Origin: Cyanobacteria bacterium REEB417
GTDB taxonomy: Bacteria; Cyanobacteriota; Cyanobacteriia; PCC-6307; Cyanobiaceae
Assembly: GCA_018970945.1 (NCBI GenBank)
Contig: JAGWVJ010000005.1
Coordinates: 1 to 64,000, forward strand
Direction of reading: 5' to 3'
DNA: 64,000 nt
The notes under the pieces are model-generated. The model searched no databases, had not been told where the DNA came from, and was given only the letters and a program-made list of their open reading frames with translations. Made by a program: the position numbers and the translations under genes. This document shows positions 7,749 to 17,270 of this stretch, in pieces. Positions within the stretch are counted from its first letter, which is position 1. Each line of letters starts with the position of its first letter.

Positions 7749-9473
7749 TCAGCCCCTGGCAGCCCGCTGCGGGCACAGGGCCAGCGCCACCTTCTCGGCG
7801 ACCTTGATGCCGTCGATGGCCGCCGAGAGGATGCCACCGGCGTAGCCGGCCCCCTCACCGGCCGGGAACAACCCTGGTGTGTTCAGACTTTCCAGAGAAA
7901 TCGGATCACGCCCGATCCGCAAAGGAGATGAGGTGCGTGTCTCCACCGCGGTGAGACGGCCCCCAGCGCTCACGTAGCCATGCAGGCGGCCCTCAAAGGC
8001 GGGCAGTGCCTGGCGCAGGGCAGCCACCACAAAATCGGGCAGGCATTCGGCCAGGTCGCGCTCGCAGACGCCGGGTTGATAGGACGCCGTCACCGGATCC
8101 GCCACCTGGCCGGTGTCGCCCAGAAAGGCGGACACGCTCTGGGAGGGTGCGGCATAGGAGGCCCCCGCCAGGGCAAAAGCGCGGCGCTCCCAGTGCCGCT
8201 GAAACGCCACCCCCGCCAATGGGTCCCCGGGGCGGGCCCCGTAGGGCTCCAGATCAGCAAGGGTGATGTTGACAACTAGACCGCTGTTGGCGTTGCGCTC
8301 ATTGCGGCTGTGCTGGCTCATGCCATTGGTTACCACCATGCCCGGCTCGGAGGTGGCCCCCACCACCAGACCACCCGGACACATGCAGAAGCTCCACACG
8401 GAACGGCCCTCGAGCCCCTCTCCGCTGCAGTGATGCACCAGCTTGTATTCGGCAGGGCCGAGCCGGGGATGGCCGGCGGCGGCGCCCCAGCGGGCACGGT
8501 CGATCAACGCCTGGGGATGTTCGATCCGCACACCCATGGCAAAGGGCTTGGCCTCCAGGGCCACCCCCTGCTGCTGCAGCGCAGCAAACAGATCGCGGGC
8601 GCTGTGGCCGGGGGCCAGCACCACATGGCGCGAGGCGATCTGCTCGCCGGTGGCCAGTTCGACGCCGGTGATGTGGCGATCGCCTGGGTCCAACAGCACC
8701 CGCACGACCCGGCTCTCAAAACGCACCCGACCGCCCAGAGCCTCGATGCGGCTGCGCAGCCCGCGCACCACGGTGGCCAGCTTGAAGGTGCCGATGTGGG
8801 GATGGTGGAGGGTGAGAATCTCGGGGTTGGCACCCGAGGCCACCAGTTCTTCGAGCACCTTGCGCTGGTAGGCCGGCGGCTCACTCACCTGGCTGTAGAG
8901 CTTGCCGTCAGAAAAGGTGCCGGCGCCCCCCTCCCCGAACTGGGCATTGGATTCGGGATCAAAGGGCCGGGTGCCACGCCAGAAACCGAAGGTGTCGGCC
9001 GTGCGGCGCTTGACATCGCGACCCCGCTCGAGCAACACCGGCCGCAACCCCATCTGGGCGAGCAGCAGAGCCGCAAAGTAGCCACAGGGACCCGCCCCCA
9101 CCACCACGGGGCTCGGGGCGTGGGTCTGCGTCAGGTCCGCCGGAACCAGCGGCCGCAGTGGGGCCCGGTAACGGGTGTCGGGGGTGGCCTGCAGGTGGGT
9201 GTCCCTGGCGGCCAGACGAGCGAGGCGTCCGTGCAGGGCAGGGGCGCTGTCGAGCTCCACATCGACGCTGTACACCAACTGAATCGCAGCGCGACGGCGA
9301 GCATCGACGCTGCGGCGCACCACCTGCCAGCGTCTCAGCTGGTCCGGGTCAAGCCTCAGGCGCCGGCAGAGCAGCGCCTCAAGCTCACCGTCGGTGTGGT
9401 CGAGGGGGAGTTTGAGCTGGTGAACCCGCCAGAGGTTCCGCTGCACAACGCCCTCTCCATGCTGAGCATTCAT
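7749..9473 (-). CDS. FAD-dependent dehydrogenase (COG2509 type)
   Basis: Predicted soluble flavoprotein of 574 residues. The dinucleotide-binding motif VVVGAGPCGYFAALLLA follows an N-terminal region of roughly 120 residues that resembles a small alpha/beta domain, as in other COG2509 members. GGAGTFSDGKL and the C-terminal GEGAGYAGGILSA (FAD contact) are also typical. The physiological substrate of this widespread family is unknown. The ATG at 9473 is preferred over an upstream in-frame start at 9545, whose extra residues are low-complexity and unlike the family. It ends convergently with cyAbrB 51 bases away and follows ppsA by 132 bases. Confidence 0.88.
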   Translation of the reverse strand: MNAQHGEGVVQRNLWRVHQLKLPLDHTDGELEALLCRRLRLDPDQLRRWQVVRRSVDARRRAAIQLVYSVDVELDSAPALHGRLARLAARDTHLQATPDTRYRAPLRPLVPADLTQTHAPSPVVVGAGPCGYFAALLLAQMGLRPVLLERGRDVKRRTADTFGFWRGTRPFDPESNAQFGEGGAGTFSDGKLYSQVSEPPAYQRKVLEELVASGANPEILTLHHPHIGTFKLATVVRGLRSRIEALGGRVRFESRVVRVLLDPGDRHITGVELATGEQIASRHVVLAPGHSARDLFAALQQQGVALEAKPFAMGVRIEHPQALIDRARWGAAAGHPRLGPAEYKLVHHCSGEGLEGRSVWSFCMCPGGLVVGATSEPGMVVTNGMSQHSRNERNANSGLVVNITLADLEPYGARPGDPLAGVAFQRHWERRAFALAGASYAAPSQSVSAFLGDTGQVADPVTASYQPGVCERDLAECLPDFVVAALRQALPAFEGRLHGYVSAGGRLTAVETRTSSPLRIGRDPISLESLNTPGLFPAGEGAGYAGGILSAAIDGIKVAEKVALALCPQRAARG

Positions 9474-9605
9474 TTCAGCAGCCCCCACCACAGGCGATGC
9501 ACTGTCAGGCTGACAGCACCCACCGTGGTGCCATGTCGCTGACACACTGTCCCCTGTGCGTTGGTCTGGCCGTGCTCAGCGCTCTGCAGTTCACGGCCCA
9601 TGGCC

Positions 9606-12038
9606 TCATGGTCTGGTGCCTGAGGGTGCCTGCTGGCGTTCGGCCGCTGCAACCTGCAGCCAGCCTTGGATGATCGCGTCGGCATTGAAGCTGATCGCAT
9701 CGATGCCCTGCTCCAGAAGAAAATCCAGAAATGCCGAGTCATCACTGGGGGCCTGACCGCAGAGTCCCACCGGCCGCCCGCAGCGGTGGGCGCGTCGAAT
9801 CGTCTCGGCGATCAGCCAACGCACGGCCCCATGGTTTTCATCAAACAGATCGGCCACCAGGGCCGAATCACGGTCGAGCCCCAGGGTGAGCTGGGTGAGG
9901 TCATTGGAGCCGATGGAAAAGCCGTCAAAGCGTTCGGCATAGGCCTCGAGCTCCAGCACATTGGCGGGCAATTCCACCATCATCGTGACCTGGAGGCCCT
10001 GCTCCCCCCGCACCAGACCTGCGGCGGCCATGGCCGCCAGCACCTTGTCGGCTTCGGCCGGCGTGCGGCAGAACGGCACCATGGGGATCGCATTGATCAG
10101 GCCCAGGTCGCCACGAACCCGCTGCAGGGCCCTGCATTCGAGCGCAAACGCCTCGGCGAAGGCCGCCGAGGTGTAGCGGCTGGCACCGCGCCAACCGAGC
10201 ATCGGGTTCTCTTCGTGGGGTTCGAACCGGCGCCCCCCCAGCAGCCGCGCATACTCATTGCTCTTGAAATCTGACAAGCGCAGGTTCACCGGCCGGGGAT
10301 AGAAGGCCGCCGCCATGCGGGCCATGCCCTCACTGAGCCGACTGACGTAGTACTCGCTGCCGCTGGCATGGCCCGCAAGGCGTGTGGCGATCGCCTGCTG
10401 CTCCGCCCCATCAACCACCAGCTGGGGCTGGAGCACGGCCAGGGGATGGATGCCGATCTGGTTGGCGATGATGAATTCGAGTCGGGCTAGGCCCACGCCA
10501 TCGCAGGGGAGCCGGGCGCGCTGGAACGCCTCCTCCGGATTGCCCAGAATGAGCTGAACCCTGGTACGGGTCGCGGGCAGCGCCCCCACCTCCTGCTCTT
10601 CGACGCGGCAGTCGAGCCGCCCCGCATAGACCCGACCCTGCTCGCCCTCGGCACAGCTGGCGGTGACCTGCTGGCCATCGGTGATCCTGCGGGTGCCGTC
10701 GCCGGTGCCGACGATCGCCGTGATGCCCATTTCGCGGGCGATGATCGCCGCATGGCAGGTGCGCCCCCCCTGGTCGGTGATCACACCGCTGGCGCGCCTG
10801 AGGATTGGCTCCCAGTCTGGATCGGTACGGGGACTCACCAGCAGATCGCCGTCGCCGAAGCGGCAGATCTGGGAAGGGTCGTCGAGCACCCTTGCCACAC
10901 CGCTGCTCACCGCACTGCCGATGGCACGTCCGGTGGCCAGCACAGGGGCCGCCCCCGGATCGATCCACCAGCGGCGCAACAGCCCGGCCGGTCGCCGTGA
11001 CTCCACGGTCTCGGGTCTGGCCTGAAGAATGAACAACGCACCGCTGTCGCCATCCCTGGCCCACTCAATGTCCATGGGGGTCGGCACGCCGCGGCGCGCA
11101 CTGTTGTGCTCTTCGATCAGCACCGCCCAACGGGCCAGCTGCAGCACCTCGGCATCAGTGAGCACGAATCGGCACTGCAGCTCCGATGGCACGGGCTCGA
11201 GCGTCAGCTCACCGGTGGCGTCAATCACCAGGCGCTGCTGCTTGCTGCCCAGACGCCTGCTGATGATCGGGTCGAAACCCTGGGCCAGGGTGGGCTTGAA
11301 CACCAGCAGCTCATCGGGACTCACCCGCCCCTGCACCACCGTTTCGCCGAATCCATAGGCGGCGTTGATCAACACCACATCGCGGCAGCCGCTCTCGGTA
11401 TCGAGGGTGAACAACACCCCGGCGGCACCACTGCCGGCCTGCACCAGCCGCTGCACCCCCACCGACAGGGCCACCGCCAGATGGTCGTAGCCGAGCCGTT
11501 GTCGGTACACGATCGCCCGATCGGTGAACAACGAAGCGAGGCAACGCTGGCAGGCCGCCAACAGCGCCGCCTCGCCCTGCACGTTGAGCACGGTGTCCTG
11601 CTGGCCGGCAAAACTGGCTTCGGGAAGATCCTCGGCGGTGGCACTGGAGCGGACGGCCACGGCACCACTGCCAAGGTCGCGGTAGGCCGCCAGGATCTCC
11701 CCAACGAGCGCGTTGGGGAGGGCTGTGCGCAGCACCAGAGCCCTGGCGGCGGCTCCGGCTTGCTGCAGCCCCGCCAGGTCATCGACATCGAGACCCGCCA
11801 GCACCGCCTCCAGCCGCTTGCGCAGGCTGCCGCCACCCTCCGGCGCAGGCTGCTCGAGCAGAAGCCGGTAGGACGTGGCCGTGGTGGCGAAGCCCCCTGG
11901 AACGGCGACACCGACCCCACCGAGCTGGCTGAGCATCTCGCCAAGGGCGGCATTCTTGCCACCGACCTCGGCCACCCAGTCGAGGCTCAGGCTCTCGAGG
12001 GGAAGCACCAGAGAGCCTGTCCCATGCAACCGATTCAT
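9606..12038 (-). CDS. ppsA: Phosphoenolpyruvate synthase
   Basis: Makes phosphoenolpyruvate from pyruvate and ATP, giving AMP and phosphate, a gluconeogenic step. The 810-residue protein has the N-terminal ATP-grasp domain (GGKNAALGEM near residue 27, then AVRSSATAEDLPEASFAGQ). The central phosphohistidine domain has GGRTCHAAIIAREMG, with the His before AA as the phosphorylated residue. The C-terminal PEP/pyruvate barrel has GSNDLTQLTLGLDRDS and GLCGQAPSD. The ATG at 12038 gives the conserved N-terminus; upstream in-frame sequence is not family-like. It is divergent from the Tic22-like gene across 110 bases. Confidence 0.97.
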   Translation of the reverse strand: MNRLHGTGSLVLPLESLSLDWVAEVGGKNAALGEMLSQLGGVGVAVPGGFATTATSYRLLLEQPAPEGGGSLRKRLEAVLAGLDVDDLAGLQQAGAAARALVLRTALPNALVGEILAAYRDLGSGAVAVRSSATAEDLPEASFAGQQDTVLNVQGEAALLAACQRCLASLFTDRAIVYRQRLGYDHLAVALSVGVQRLVQAGSGAAGVLFTLDTESGCRDVVLINAAYGFGETVVQGRVSPDELLVFKPTLAQGFDPIISRRLGSKQQRLVIDATGELTLEPVPSELQCRFVLTDAEVLQLARWAVLIEEHNSARRGVPTPMDIEWARDGDSGALFILQARPETVESRRPAGLLRRWWIDPGAAPVLATGRAIGSAVSSGVARVLDDPSQICRFGDGDLLVSPRTDPDWEPILRRASGVITDQGGRTCHAAIIAREMGITAIVGTGDGTRRITDGQQVTASCAEGEQGRVYAGRLDCRVEEQEVGALPATRTRVQLILGNPEEAFQRARLPCDGVGLARLEFIIANQIGIHPLAVLQPQLVVDGAEQQAIATRLAGHASGSEYYVSRLSEGMARMAAAFYPRPVNLRLSDFKSNEYARLLGGRRFEPHEENPMLGWRGASRYTSAAFAEAFALECRALQRVRGDLGLINAIPMVPFCRTPAEADKVLAAMAAAGLVRGEQGLQVTMMVELPANVLELEAYAERFDGFSIGSNDLTQLTLGLDRDSALVADLFDENHGAVRWLIAETIRRAHRCGRPVGLCGQAPSDDSAFLDFLLEQGIDAISFNADAIIQGWLQVAAAERQQAPSGTRP

Positions 12039-12148
12039 GGCCCAGGACAGACGGAGGTCGCTGCCACTGTGACCACACTGGAAGCGGTCGACGGCCCCTG
12101 GTGCACCGTCGCCACGCTGTTTAGGCTGCTGCGGCTGCAACCACTCTG

Positions 12149-12898
12149 TTGACCCTGTTTCGTCGCGCTCTGCTGCGGTGCCTGAGTCTGGCCGGCGGGC
12201 CACTGCTGGCCATGGCCTCGCTGGTGCTGCCCCCCGCTGCACGGGCGATTCCGGAAGCGGAAGCCATCAAGAAGCTGGCGGTGATTCCGATCTTCGTGCT
12301 GGCCAACGATCAGGGCGTGCCGCTGCCGATTCCCCGGGACAAGACCCTGGTCCTGCCCCTGTATCTCGAGCGCAGCCAGGCCAACCGGGAACTGGCCAAC
12401 TTCCAGAAGGGCAATCCCCAGGTCAAGGCCCAGGTGCTGGCATTGCCCCTCAACATCGCCAGTGAAAAGATCGAGGAGCTCAACAAACAGCTCAAGGACG
12501 GCCGCACGCTGGTGGCGCCGGTGGTCTCCCGCGAACAGGACCGCAAGCAGGCCATCGCCATTCTCAAAAAACAGGGGCTGAGTGACAAACAGGTCGAAGA
12601 GGGACTGACCACGCCCGTGTTCTTCACCAAACCACTGCTCACCATCAACACACCCCAGGGCGCTCGCGGCGTGTTCTTCTTCCGCTACGACGACATGGAA
12701 AAGGCCCTGGCTGGAGTCCAGGATTCCAAGAAGCTCGAACCCCAGGCCGCCGATCTGACCGCCGTCCTGCGGGAGATCATCAAGGCCAAGGACGACGTGT
12801 TCATCTTCTTCCCGACGCCCGAGTATTTCGCCCTGGTCAAGGAACAGCAGCAACAGCAGGGAGGCTCAGCTGCACCGTCCCGACCTGCCGCACCCTGA
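12149..12898 (+). CDS. Tic22-family protein
   Basis: Periplasmic Tic22-like protein; in plastids Tic22 acts as an intermembrane-space chaperone during import, and in cyanobacteria relatives have been linked to outer membrane biogenesis. The 249-residue product has a clear signal peptide (LFRRALLRCLSLAGGPLLAM to an AxA site near residue 33) and the conserved block KLAVIPIFVLANDQGVPLPI. A TTG at 12149 is chosen because the frame is closed by TAG at 12122 and only a TTG and a CTG lie between that stop and the basic part of the signal sequence. The last 20 residues are Gln/Pro-rich. Confidence 0.88.
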   Translation: MTLFRRALLRCLSLAGGPLLAMASLVLPPAARAIPEAEAIKKLAVIPIFVLANDQGVPLPIPRDKTLVLPLYLERSQANRELANFQKGNPQVKAQVLALPLNIASEKIEELNKQLKDGRTLVAPVVSREQDRKQAIAILKKQGLSDKQVEEGLTTPVFFTKPLLTINTPQGARGVFFFRYDDMEKALAGVQDSKKLEPQAADLTAVLREIIKAKDDVFIFFPTPEYFALVKEQQQQQGGSAAPSRPAAP

Positions 12899-12908
12899 CG
12901 CGCGAGCC

Positions 12909-13121
12909 TCAGTCGGAATGATGCCCGCCCCGGACATCCCGAGACTCGGGCAACAACTGGGCCAGCAGACCCGCCGCCATCAGCGCACCCCCAAGGCCGA
13001 GGGCCAGTGAACGGTTGGCGGCGGCGGGCCCATCGGCCCACACGGCAGCGGCCAGAAAAGCCCCGCCGAGCAACAGCGACGGCACCAGCACGATGCCTTT
13101 GGCCGTGCGGTTCAGACTCAC
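12909..13121 (-). CDS. Small two-helix membrane protein, hypothetical
   Basis: A 70-residue protein with two predicted membrane helices (GIVLVPSLLLGGAFLAAAVW and LALGLGGALMAAGLLAQLL) and a short His/Asp-ending tail. I do not recognise a function. The GTG at 13121 overlaps the stop of the upstream SNase-like gene as GTGA, which supports this start over the GTG at 13130. It is the last gene of the five-gene minus-strand chain starting at hemH. The small size lowers confidence, but the overlap and clean two-helix layout support a real gene. Confidence 0.65.
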   Translation of the reverse strand: MSLNRTAKGIVLVPSLLLGGAFLAAAVWADGPAAANRSLALGLGGALMAAGLLAQLLPESRDVRGGHHSD

Positions 13122-13501
13122 AGCCCACACTCCTTGGTGCGCTGGCCATAGCCCGCTGCCATCAGATCACTGGCCAGGTCGGTGCCCCGATCGAGACGTT
13201 GCACATGGGCCACCAACAGACCCTGATCTGCCCCCAGGGGACGCAGATTGACCCTGGTGCGGCGGGGCAGGTCGGCACGCAGCCAGTCCCTGGCGGCTGC
13301 AGCCTCGGCAGGTGCAAGATCGACACAGGCCAGCGCGACGCTGTAGCTGCGGTTCTGGTCACCGACCTGCAGCAATGTCGCGGTGCGCACCTGCAGCACC
13401 TCGGCGGCGGCGGCGCCGGTGGCGGCGCCCAGCACCAGCGTCAGGGGCACCACCAGGGCCAACAGCGCCCGCCATACCCTGATCAGCAGACGGCGGCTCA
13501 A
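13118..13501 (-). CDS. Exported staphylococcal-nuclease-like protein, probably non-catalytic
   Basis: 127 residues: an Arg-rich start, one hydrophobic stretch ([20 protein letters not shown]) that looks like a signal peptide, then a short SNase-like beta barrel. The core resembles the nuclease pattern ([13 protein letters not shown] for the usual RLxGIDxPE, and [14 protein letters not shown] for GxDxYGRxLAxV). The arginines expected in RLxGID and YGR are absent, so nuclease activity is doubtful. The start is taken as TTG at 13501 because it overlaps the ilvB stop as TTGA. The frame is open further upstream, but there it lies inside ilvB and does not look like protein-coding sequence. Its stop overlaps the next gene. 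Confidence 0.7.
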   Translation of the reverse strand: MSRRLLIRVWRALLALVVPLTLVLGAATGAAAAEVLQVRTATLLQVGDQNRSYSVALACVDLAPAEAAAARDWLRADLPRRTRVNLRPLGADQGLLVAHVQRLDRGTDLASDLMAAGYGQRTKECGL

Positions 13502-15384
13502 AGCTTGGCGCCGCAACTGGGGCAGTGACGGTGGGAGCTCGCCGTGGTGGCGCCGCAGCTGCCGCACTGGCGGCGGGTGTCGATGGCCAGTTCGGGGTGG
13601 CTGGGCAACCCCACCATCTGGGCGTTGCTGGCTCCCGGGGGGACCATCGGGTAGCAGTTCTCATTGCGGCGCACGCGCACATCGATGAATACGGGTCCGG
13701 GATGGGCCAGGGCTTCGGCCAGCTGGCCGCGCATCTGGGACCGGTCATGGATGTGGACGCCGCGCACCCCAAAGGCCTCGGCCAGTGCCACGAAGTCGGG
13801 CATGCCGCCGGTCATCTCGGAGGCGGAATAGCGCTCCTCGTAAAAGCTTTCCTGCCACTGGCGCACCATGCCCTGCCAGCCGTTGTTGAGAACCACCACC
13901 TTCACCGGCAGCTTGTACTGGCTGAGGGTGCCCAGCTCCTGGATGTTCATCAGGATCGAAGCATCGCCGGCCACGCAGATGACCTGCTCATCGGGGAAGG
14001 CGGTCTGCACACCCATGGCAGCGGGCATGCCGAAGCCCATGGTGCCCAGGCCTGCACTGCTGATCCAACGGCGAGGTCCGTTGCGCAGAAATTGGGCGGC
14101 CCACATCTGATGCTGGCCCACATCGGTCGTGTAGAAGGCCTGGGGAGCCAGGTCCCGCAGCGCGATGACCACTTCCTGGGGAGCGATCTCTCCCTCAGGG
14201 GTGGGCACCACCAGGGGATAGTGCTGCTTCCAGGCGTCGATGCGCTCCAACCAGGCTTCGGTGCGGCCCTGGGAGTCATCACCGGCGCTGGCCTGGAGCA
14301 GGTGCTCCAGGGCGGCGCGCACATCGGCGACCACGGCCACATCGGGGTGGCGAGTCTTGCCCATCTCGGCCGCATCGATGTCGATGTGAATCACCTGGGC
14401 GCGGGGAGCGAACCCATCGAGCCGACCCGTGACCCGGTCGTCGAAGCGTGCTCCCGCGGCGATCAGCAGATCGCACTCGGTGACGGCAAAGTTGGCATAG
14501 GCGGTGCCGTGCATGCCGAGCATGCCCACCGAAAGGGCATGGTTCTCATCAAAGGCACCTTTGCCCATCAGGGTCGTGGTGACCGGCAGACGAAAACGCT
14601 CGGCCAGCTGCTGCACCAGGTCGTGGGCGGCGCTGCTGATGGCACCACCACCCACGTACAGCAGGGGACGCCGCGCCTGGCGGATCAACTGCAGGGCGTC
14701 ATCGATCGCCCCGGCATCGGGCTGGGGAGGCAGGCTGAAGCCCGCAGGCCTGACCGTACCGGGCTCCACGGGTACGTAATCGAATTCTTCGGTCCCCACG
14801 TCCTTGGGCACATCGATGAGCACCGGACCCGGGCGTCCGCTGGCGGCGATCAGAAAGGCCTCGGCCACGATGCGGCCGATGTCGGCCGGGTCACGCACCA
14901 CCCACGAATGCTTCACGATCGGCAGGGTGATGCCAAAGATGTCGGTCTCCTGAAACGCATCGGTGCCGATGGCCGCCCTGGGCACCTGACCGGTGATCAC
15001 CACCATCGGCACCGAATCCATCTGGGCCGTGGCGATCCCGGTCACCAGATTGGTGGCACCCGGGCCCGAGGTGCCGAAGCACACCCCGACCCGGCCGGTG
15101 GCGCGCGCGTAGGCATCGGCCGCGTGGGTGCCGCCCTGTTCGTGGCGCACCAGGATATGGCGCAGCCAGCCACGGCTTTCAGCCTGGTGCAGCGCGTCGT
15201 AGATGGGAAGGATCGCCCCGCCTGGATACCCGAAGATCACCTCCACCCCGTGGCGGTGCAGGGCATCCATCAGCGCATGGGCGCCTTTGACCCGCATCGG
15301 GCCCTGGGCAGCCGACGTGGGCTGGACAGCCGTGGTGGGCTGGACAGCCGTGGCGGGTGCAGGGGTGATGGGTGTCAGCGTCAC
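13498..15384 (-). CDS. ilvB: Acetolactate synthase large subunit with C-terminal zinc-ribbon-like tail
   Basis: Thiamine-diphosphate enzyme that condenses two pyruvates, or pyruvate with 2-oxobutyrate, in the first common step of branched-chain amino acid synthesis. The 628-residue product has [14 protein letters not shown] near the active-site Glu region and the ThDP motif starting [13 protein letters not shown] and ending in NN. Residues 1-29 are a low-complexity Thr/Pro/Ala leader encoded partly by an 18-bp tandem repeat. The last 22 residues hold two CxxC pairs (Cys607, 610, 621, 624), a zinc-ribbon pattern absent from E. coli enzymes. The GTG at 15384 overlaps the M23 stop (GTGA); an ATG at 15297 is an alternative start. 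Confidence 0.95.
   Translation of the reverse strand: MTLTPITPAPATAVQPTTAVQPTSAAQGPMRVKGAHALMDALHRHGVEVIFGYPGGAILPIYDALHQAESRGWLRHILVRHEQGGTHAADAYARATGRVGVCFGTSGPGATNLVTGIATAQMDSVPMVVITGQVPRAAIGTDAFQETDIFGITLPIVKHSWVVRDPADIGRIVAEAFLIAASGRPGPVLIDVPKDVGTEEFDYVPVEPGTVRPAGFSLPPQPDAGAIDDALQLIRQARRPLLYVGGGAISSAAHDLVQQLAERFRLPVTTTLMGKGAFDENHALSVGMLGMHGTAYANFAVTECDLLIAAGARFDDRVTGRLDGFAPRAQVIHIDIDAAEMGKTRHPDVAVVADVRAALEHLLQASAGDDSQGRTEAWLERIDAWKQHYPLVVPTPEGEIAPQEVVIALRDLAPQAFYTTDVGQHQMWAAQFLRNGPRRWISSAGLGTMGFGMPAAMGVQTAFPDEQVICVAGDASILMNIQELGTLSQYKLPVKVVVLNNGWQGMVRQWQESFYEERYSASEMTGGMPDFVALAEAFGVRGVHIHDRSQMRGQLAEALAHPGPVFIDVRVRRNENCYPMVPPGASNAQMVGLPSHPELAIDTRRQCGSCGATTASSHRHCPSCGAKL
15317..15352. repeat. 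Two perfect 18-bp tandem copies inside the 5' end of ilvB
   Basis: GTGGGCTGGACAGCCGTG occurs twice head to tail with no mismatch. Being a multiple of three, it adds six residues per copy to the Thr/Val/Gln/Pro leader of IlvB. It lies between the GTG start at 15384 and the alternative ATG at 15297. Copy number could vary between strains without breaking the frame. Confidence 0.9.
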
Positions 15385-16004
15385 GGCTGCAACGGGGCAC
15401 TGGTACTGCCCCCAACCCTAGGCGGCGGTAGGCGTTTTGAGGCCCGGCTGGCGGCCATCGCGCGCAACACCCGGGCTGGATCAAGCCACCGCCCCCGGTA
15501 GCGCACCCCCCAGTGCAGATGGGGTCCGCTGGTGCGACCAGAGAGGCCCACATGGCCGATGAGCTGACCACCGTTGACCCGCTGTCCGCGCCGCAGGCTC
15601 ACCGGGCCGCTGCGGTAAAGATCAGCCCCTGCCGTGCCGGCCAGATGGCAGTAAAGGTGTTCGTACAACCCGGAGCGGAGCACCAGGCCCACTCCGCAGG
15701 CCCCATCGTTGATCACCTCCTGCACCACGCCGGTCCACCAGCTGTGGATCGGCGACCCCAGCGGGGCGGCGATGTCAAGGCCGGCATGGGGCTCAACGCT
15801 GCCGCCTGGACCGAGACGGCTGCCGTAATGGCTGGTGTAACCGAGGAACCCTGTCACCGGAAACACGCCAAGCCGCCAGCGGTTGTGGGGCTGCGGCTGG
15901 GCCAGTGCTGGCGCAGGCGCGATGACCAGCAGCGCCCCAATGACCAGAAGCGGTGTCAGCAGGGCGCGCCGCCGGCGCGATGGTTCAGAGCAGACCCAGG
16001 GCAT
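15381..16004 (-). CDS. M23 (LytM-type) peptidase, exported
   Basis: Zinc endopeptidase of the LytM/lysostaphin family, expected to cut peptidoglycan cross-links or to activate amidases in the periplasm. A basic N-terminus and hydrophobic segment ([19 protein letters not shown]) form a signal peptide ending near ALAQ. The mature 170-residue domain contains [11 protein letters not shown] (HxxxD) and GPHLHWGVR (HxH), the zinc ligands. The ATG at 16004 is used; a GTG at 16016 is possible. The start lies inside the last codons of hemH (20-base overlap) and the stop overlaps ilvB. Confidence 0.9.
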   Translation of the reverse strand: MPWVCSEPSRRRRALLTPLLVIGALLVIAPAPALAQPQPHNRWRLGVFPVTGFLGYTSHYGSRLGPGGSVEPHAGLDIAAPLGSPIHSWWTGVVQEVINDGACGVGLVLRSGLYEHLYCHLAGTAGADLYRSGPVSLRRGQRVNGGQLIGHVGLSGRTSGPHLHWGVRYRGRWLDPARVLRAMAASRASKRLPPPRVGGSTSAPLQP

Positions 16005-17160
16005 GGAGCGGTCCACGGCCGCTGATCAGCTCCAATAAAAAAGCGGAAAATCCGAGCATCGCCAAGCGTCCGTTCCAGACCTCTGAGCTGTTGTTCCAAC
16101 CCCAGGCCCATTTGTCCTGGGGGTAGAGCTTGACCTTGGTGGACAGGGCCGCCGCCTGGTCGAGATTGACCTCGGGACCGGCCAACGCCTGCTGCACCAG
16201 ATCCGAGAGGGCCGAAATGAAGGTGGCATCGGTGTCGAGCGCCGGCACCCGCCTGAAATTGCTGACGCCCGACTCGGTGGCGATCTCGCGGTACTCGATA
16301 TCGATCTCCTCAAGTGTCTCGATGTGCTCGCTCACGAAGCTGATCGGCACCACGACCAGGTCCTTGACCCCCGCGGCACCAAGCTCATGCAGGGCGTCGT
16401 CGGTGTAGGGACGCAGCCACTCCACCGGCCCCACCCGGCTCTGGTAGGCCAGGGTGTGGGGGTTGCCATGGCCGACGAGCTCGGCCAGGCGCTGCATGAT
16501 CAGGGTGCTGCAGGCTTCGATCTCGCGCTGATAGGGGTCGCCCGCCTCCTCCACATAACTTTTGGGGACCCCGTGGGCACTGAAGAACACGTGGGCGGCC
16601 GTCGGATCGGGGCAGGCCTCGACCTCATGGGCGATGAGCCTCGCCATCGCATCGACATAACCCGGATGGTCGTAATAGCTGCGGATGCAACGCAGGGGCA
16701 GCTGGGCGAAACCACCATCCCCCTGGCGCAGCCGCTGCAGCTCGCGAAAGCTGGATCCGCTGGTGCTGATCGAGAACTGGGGGTAGAGGGGAAGCACCAC
16801 CACCTCATCGATGCCGTCGGCCTTGATGTCGGCCACGGCAGACTCGGTGAACGGATGCCAGTAACGCATCGCCACGTAGGTGGTGGCCTCGATGCCGCGG
16901 CTGCGCAGGGTGCTCTGCAGCTCGCGGGCCTGCTGCTCGGTGATGCGGCGCAGGGGGGATCCCCCGCCGATCGAGCGGTAGGCCTCCTGGGACTTACCCG
17001 CCCGCAGGCTGCTGATCAACCAGGCCAGCGGTTTCTGCAGGGCCGGATTGGGCAGGCGGATGATCTCCGGATCTGAAAACAGGTTGTAGAGGAACGGGCC
17101 GACGTCCTGAATGCGCTCAGGCCCGCCGAGGTTCAGCAGCAGCACGCCGACCTTGGCCAT
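15985..17160 (-). CDS. hemH: Ferrochelatase with C-terminal chlorophyll-binding (CAB) motif
   Basis: Inserts ferrous iron into protoporphyrin IX to make protoheme at the membrane surface. The 391-residue protein begins with [25 protein letters not shown]-type family sequence and has [10 protein letters not shown] near the metal site. Unlike most bacterial enzymes it ends in a linker plus one membrane helix with the LHC/HLIP motif ExxNxRxAMLGF (Glu360, Asn363, Arg365). This is typical of cyanobacterial and plastid type-II ferrochelatases, where it links heme synthesis to chlorophyll status. It is first in the five-gene minus-strand chain and is divergent from the recombinase gene across 110 bases. 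Confidence 0.97.
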   Translation of the reverse strand: MAKVGVLLLNLGGPERIQDVGPFLYNLFSDPEIIRLPNPALQKPLAWLISSLRAGKSQEAYRSIGGGSPLRRITEQQARELQSTLRSRGIEATTYVAMRYWHPFTESAVADIKADGIDEVVVLPLYPQFSISTSGSSFRELQRLRQGDGGFAQLPLRCIRSYYDHPGYVDAMARLIAHEVEACPDPTAAHVFFSAHGVPKSYVEEAGDPYQREIEACSTLIMQRLAELVGHGNPHTLAYQSRVGPVEWLRPYTDDALHELGAAGVKDLVVVPISFVSEHIETLEEIDIEYREIATESGVSNFRRVPALDTDATFISALSDLVQQALAGPEVNLDQAAALSTKVKLYPQDKWAWGWNNSSEVWNGRLAMLGFSAFLLELISGRGPLHALGLL

Positions 17161-17270
17161 GCCCGTGATCGTGCCAGGAGGAAGCGCCGAGCGTAACGCT
17201 GCCGCCGCGCCCCTGGTCGGCCATGCCGGCGACAGATAGGTTCGGCCGAGGCACTCGGGGCAGCCCAGCG

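Noticed and set aside
10207-10222. GGTTCGAAC sequence as a possible tRNA remnant
   Set aside because: It lies inside the conserved ppsA coding region and no cloverleaf is possible.
13525-15501. Very long plus-strand reading frame opposite ilvB
   Set aside because: The ilvB frame has clear family motifs; the opposite frame is Gly/His-rich and stays open only because of high GC at third codon positions. The same holds for long antisense frames at 526-1551, 1585-2652, 8310-9542 and 25160-27226.
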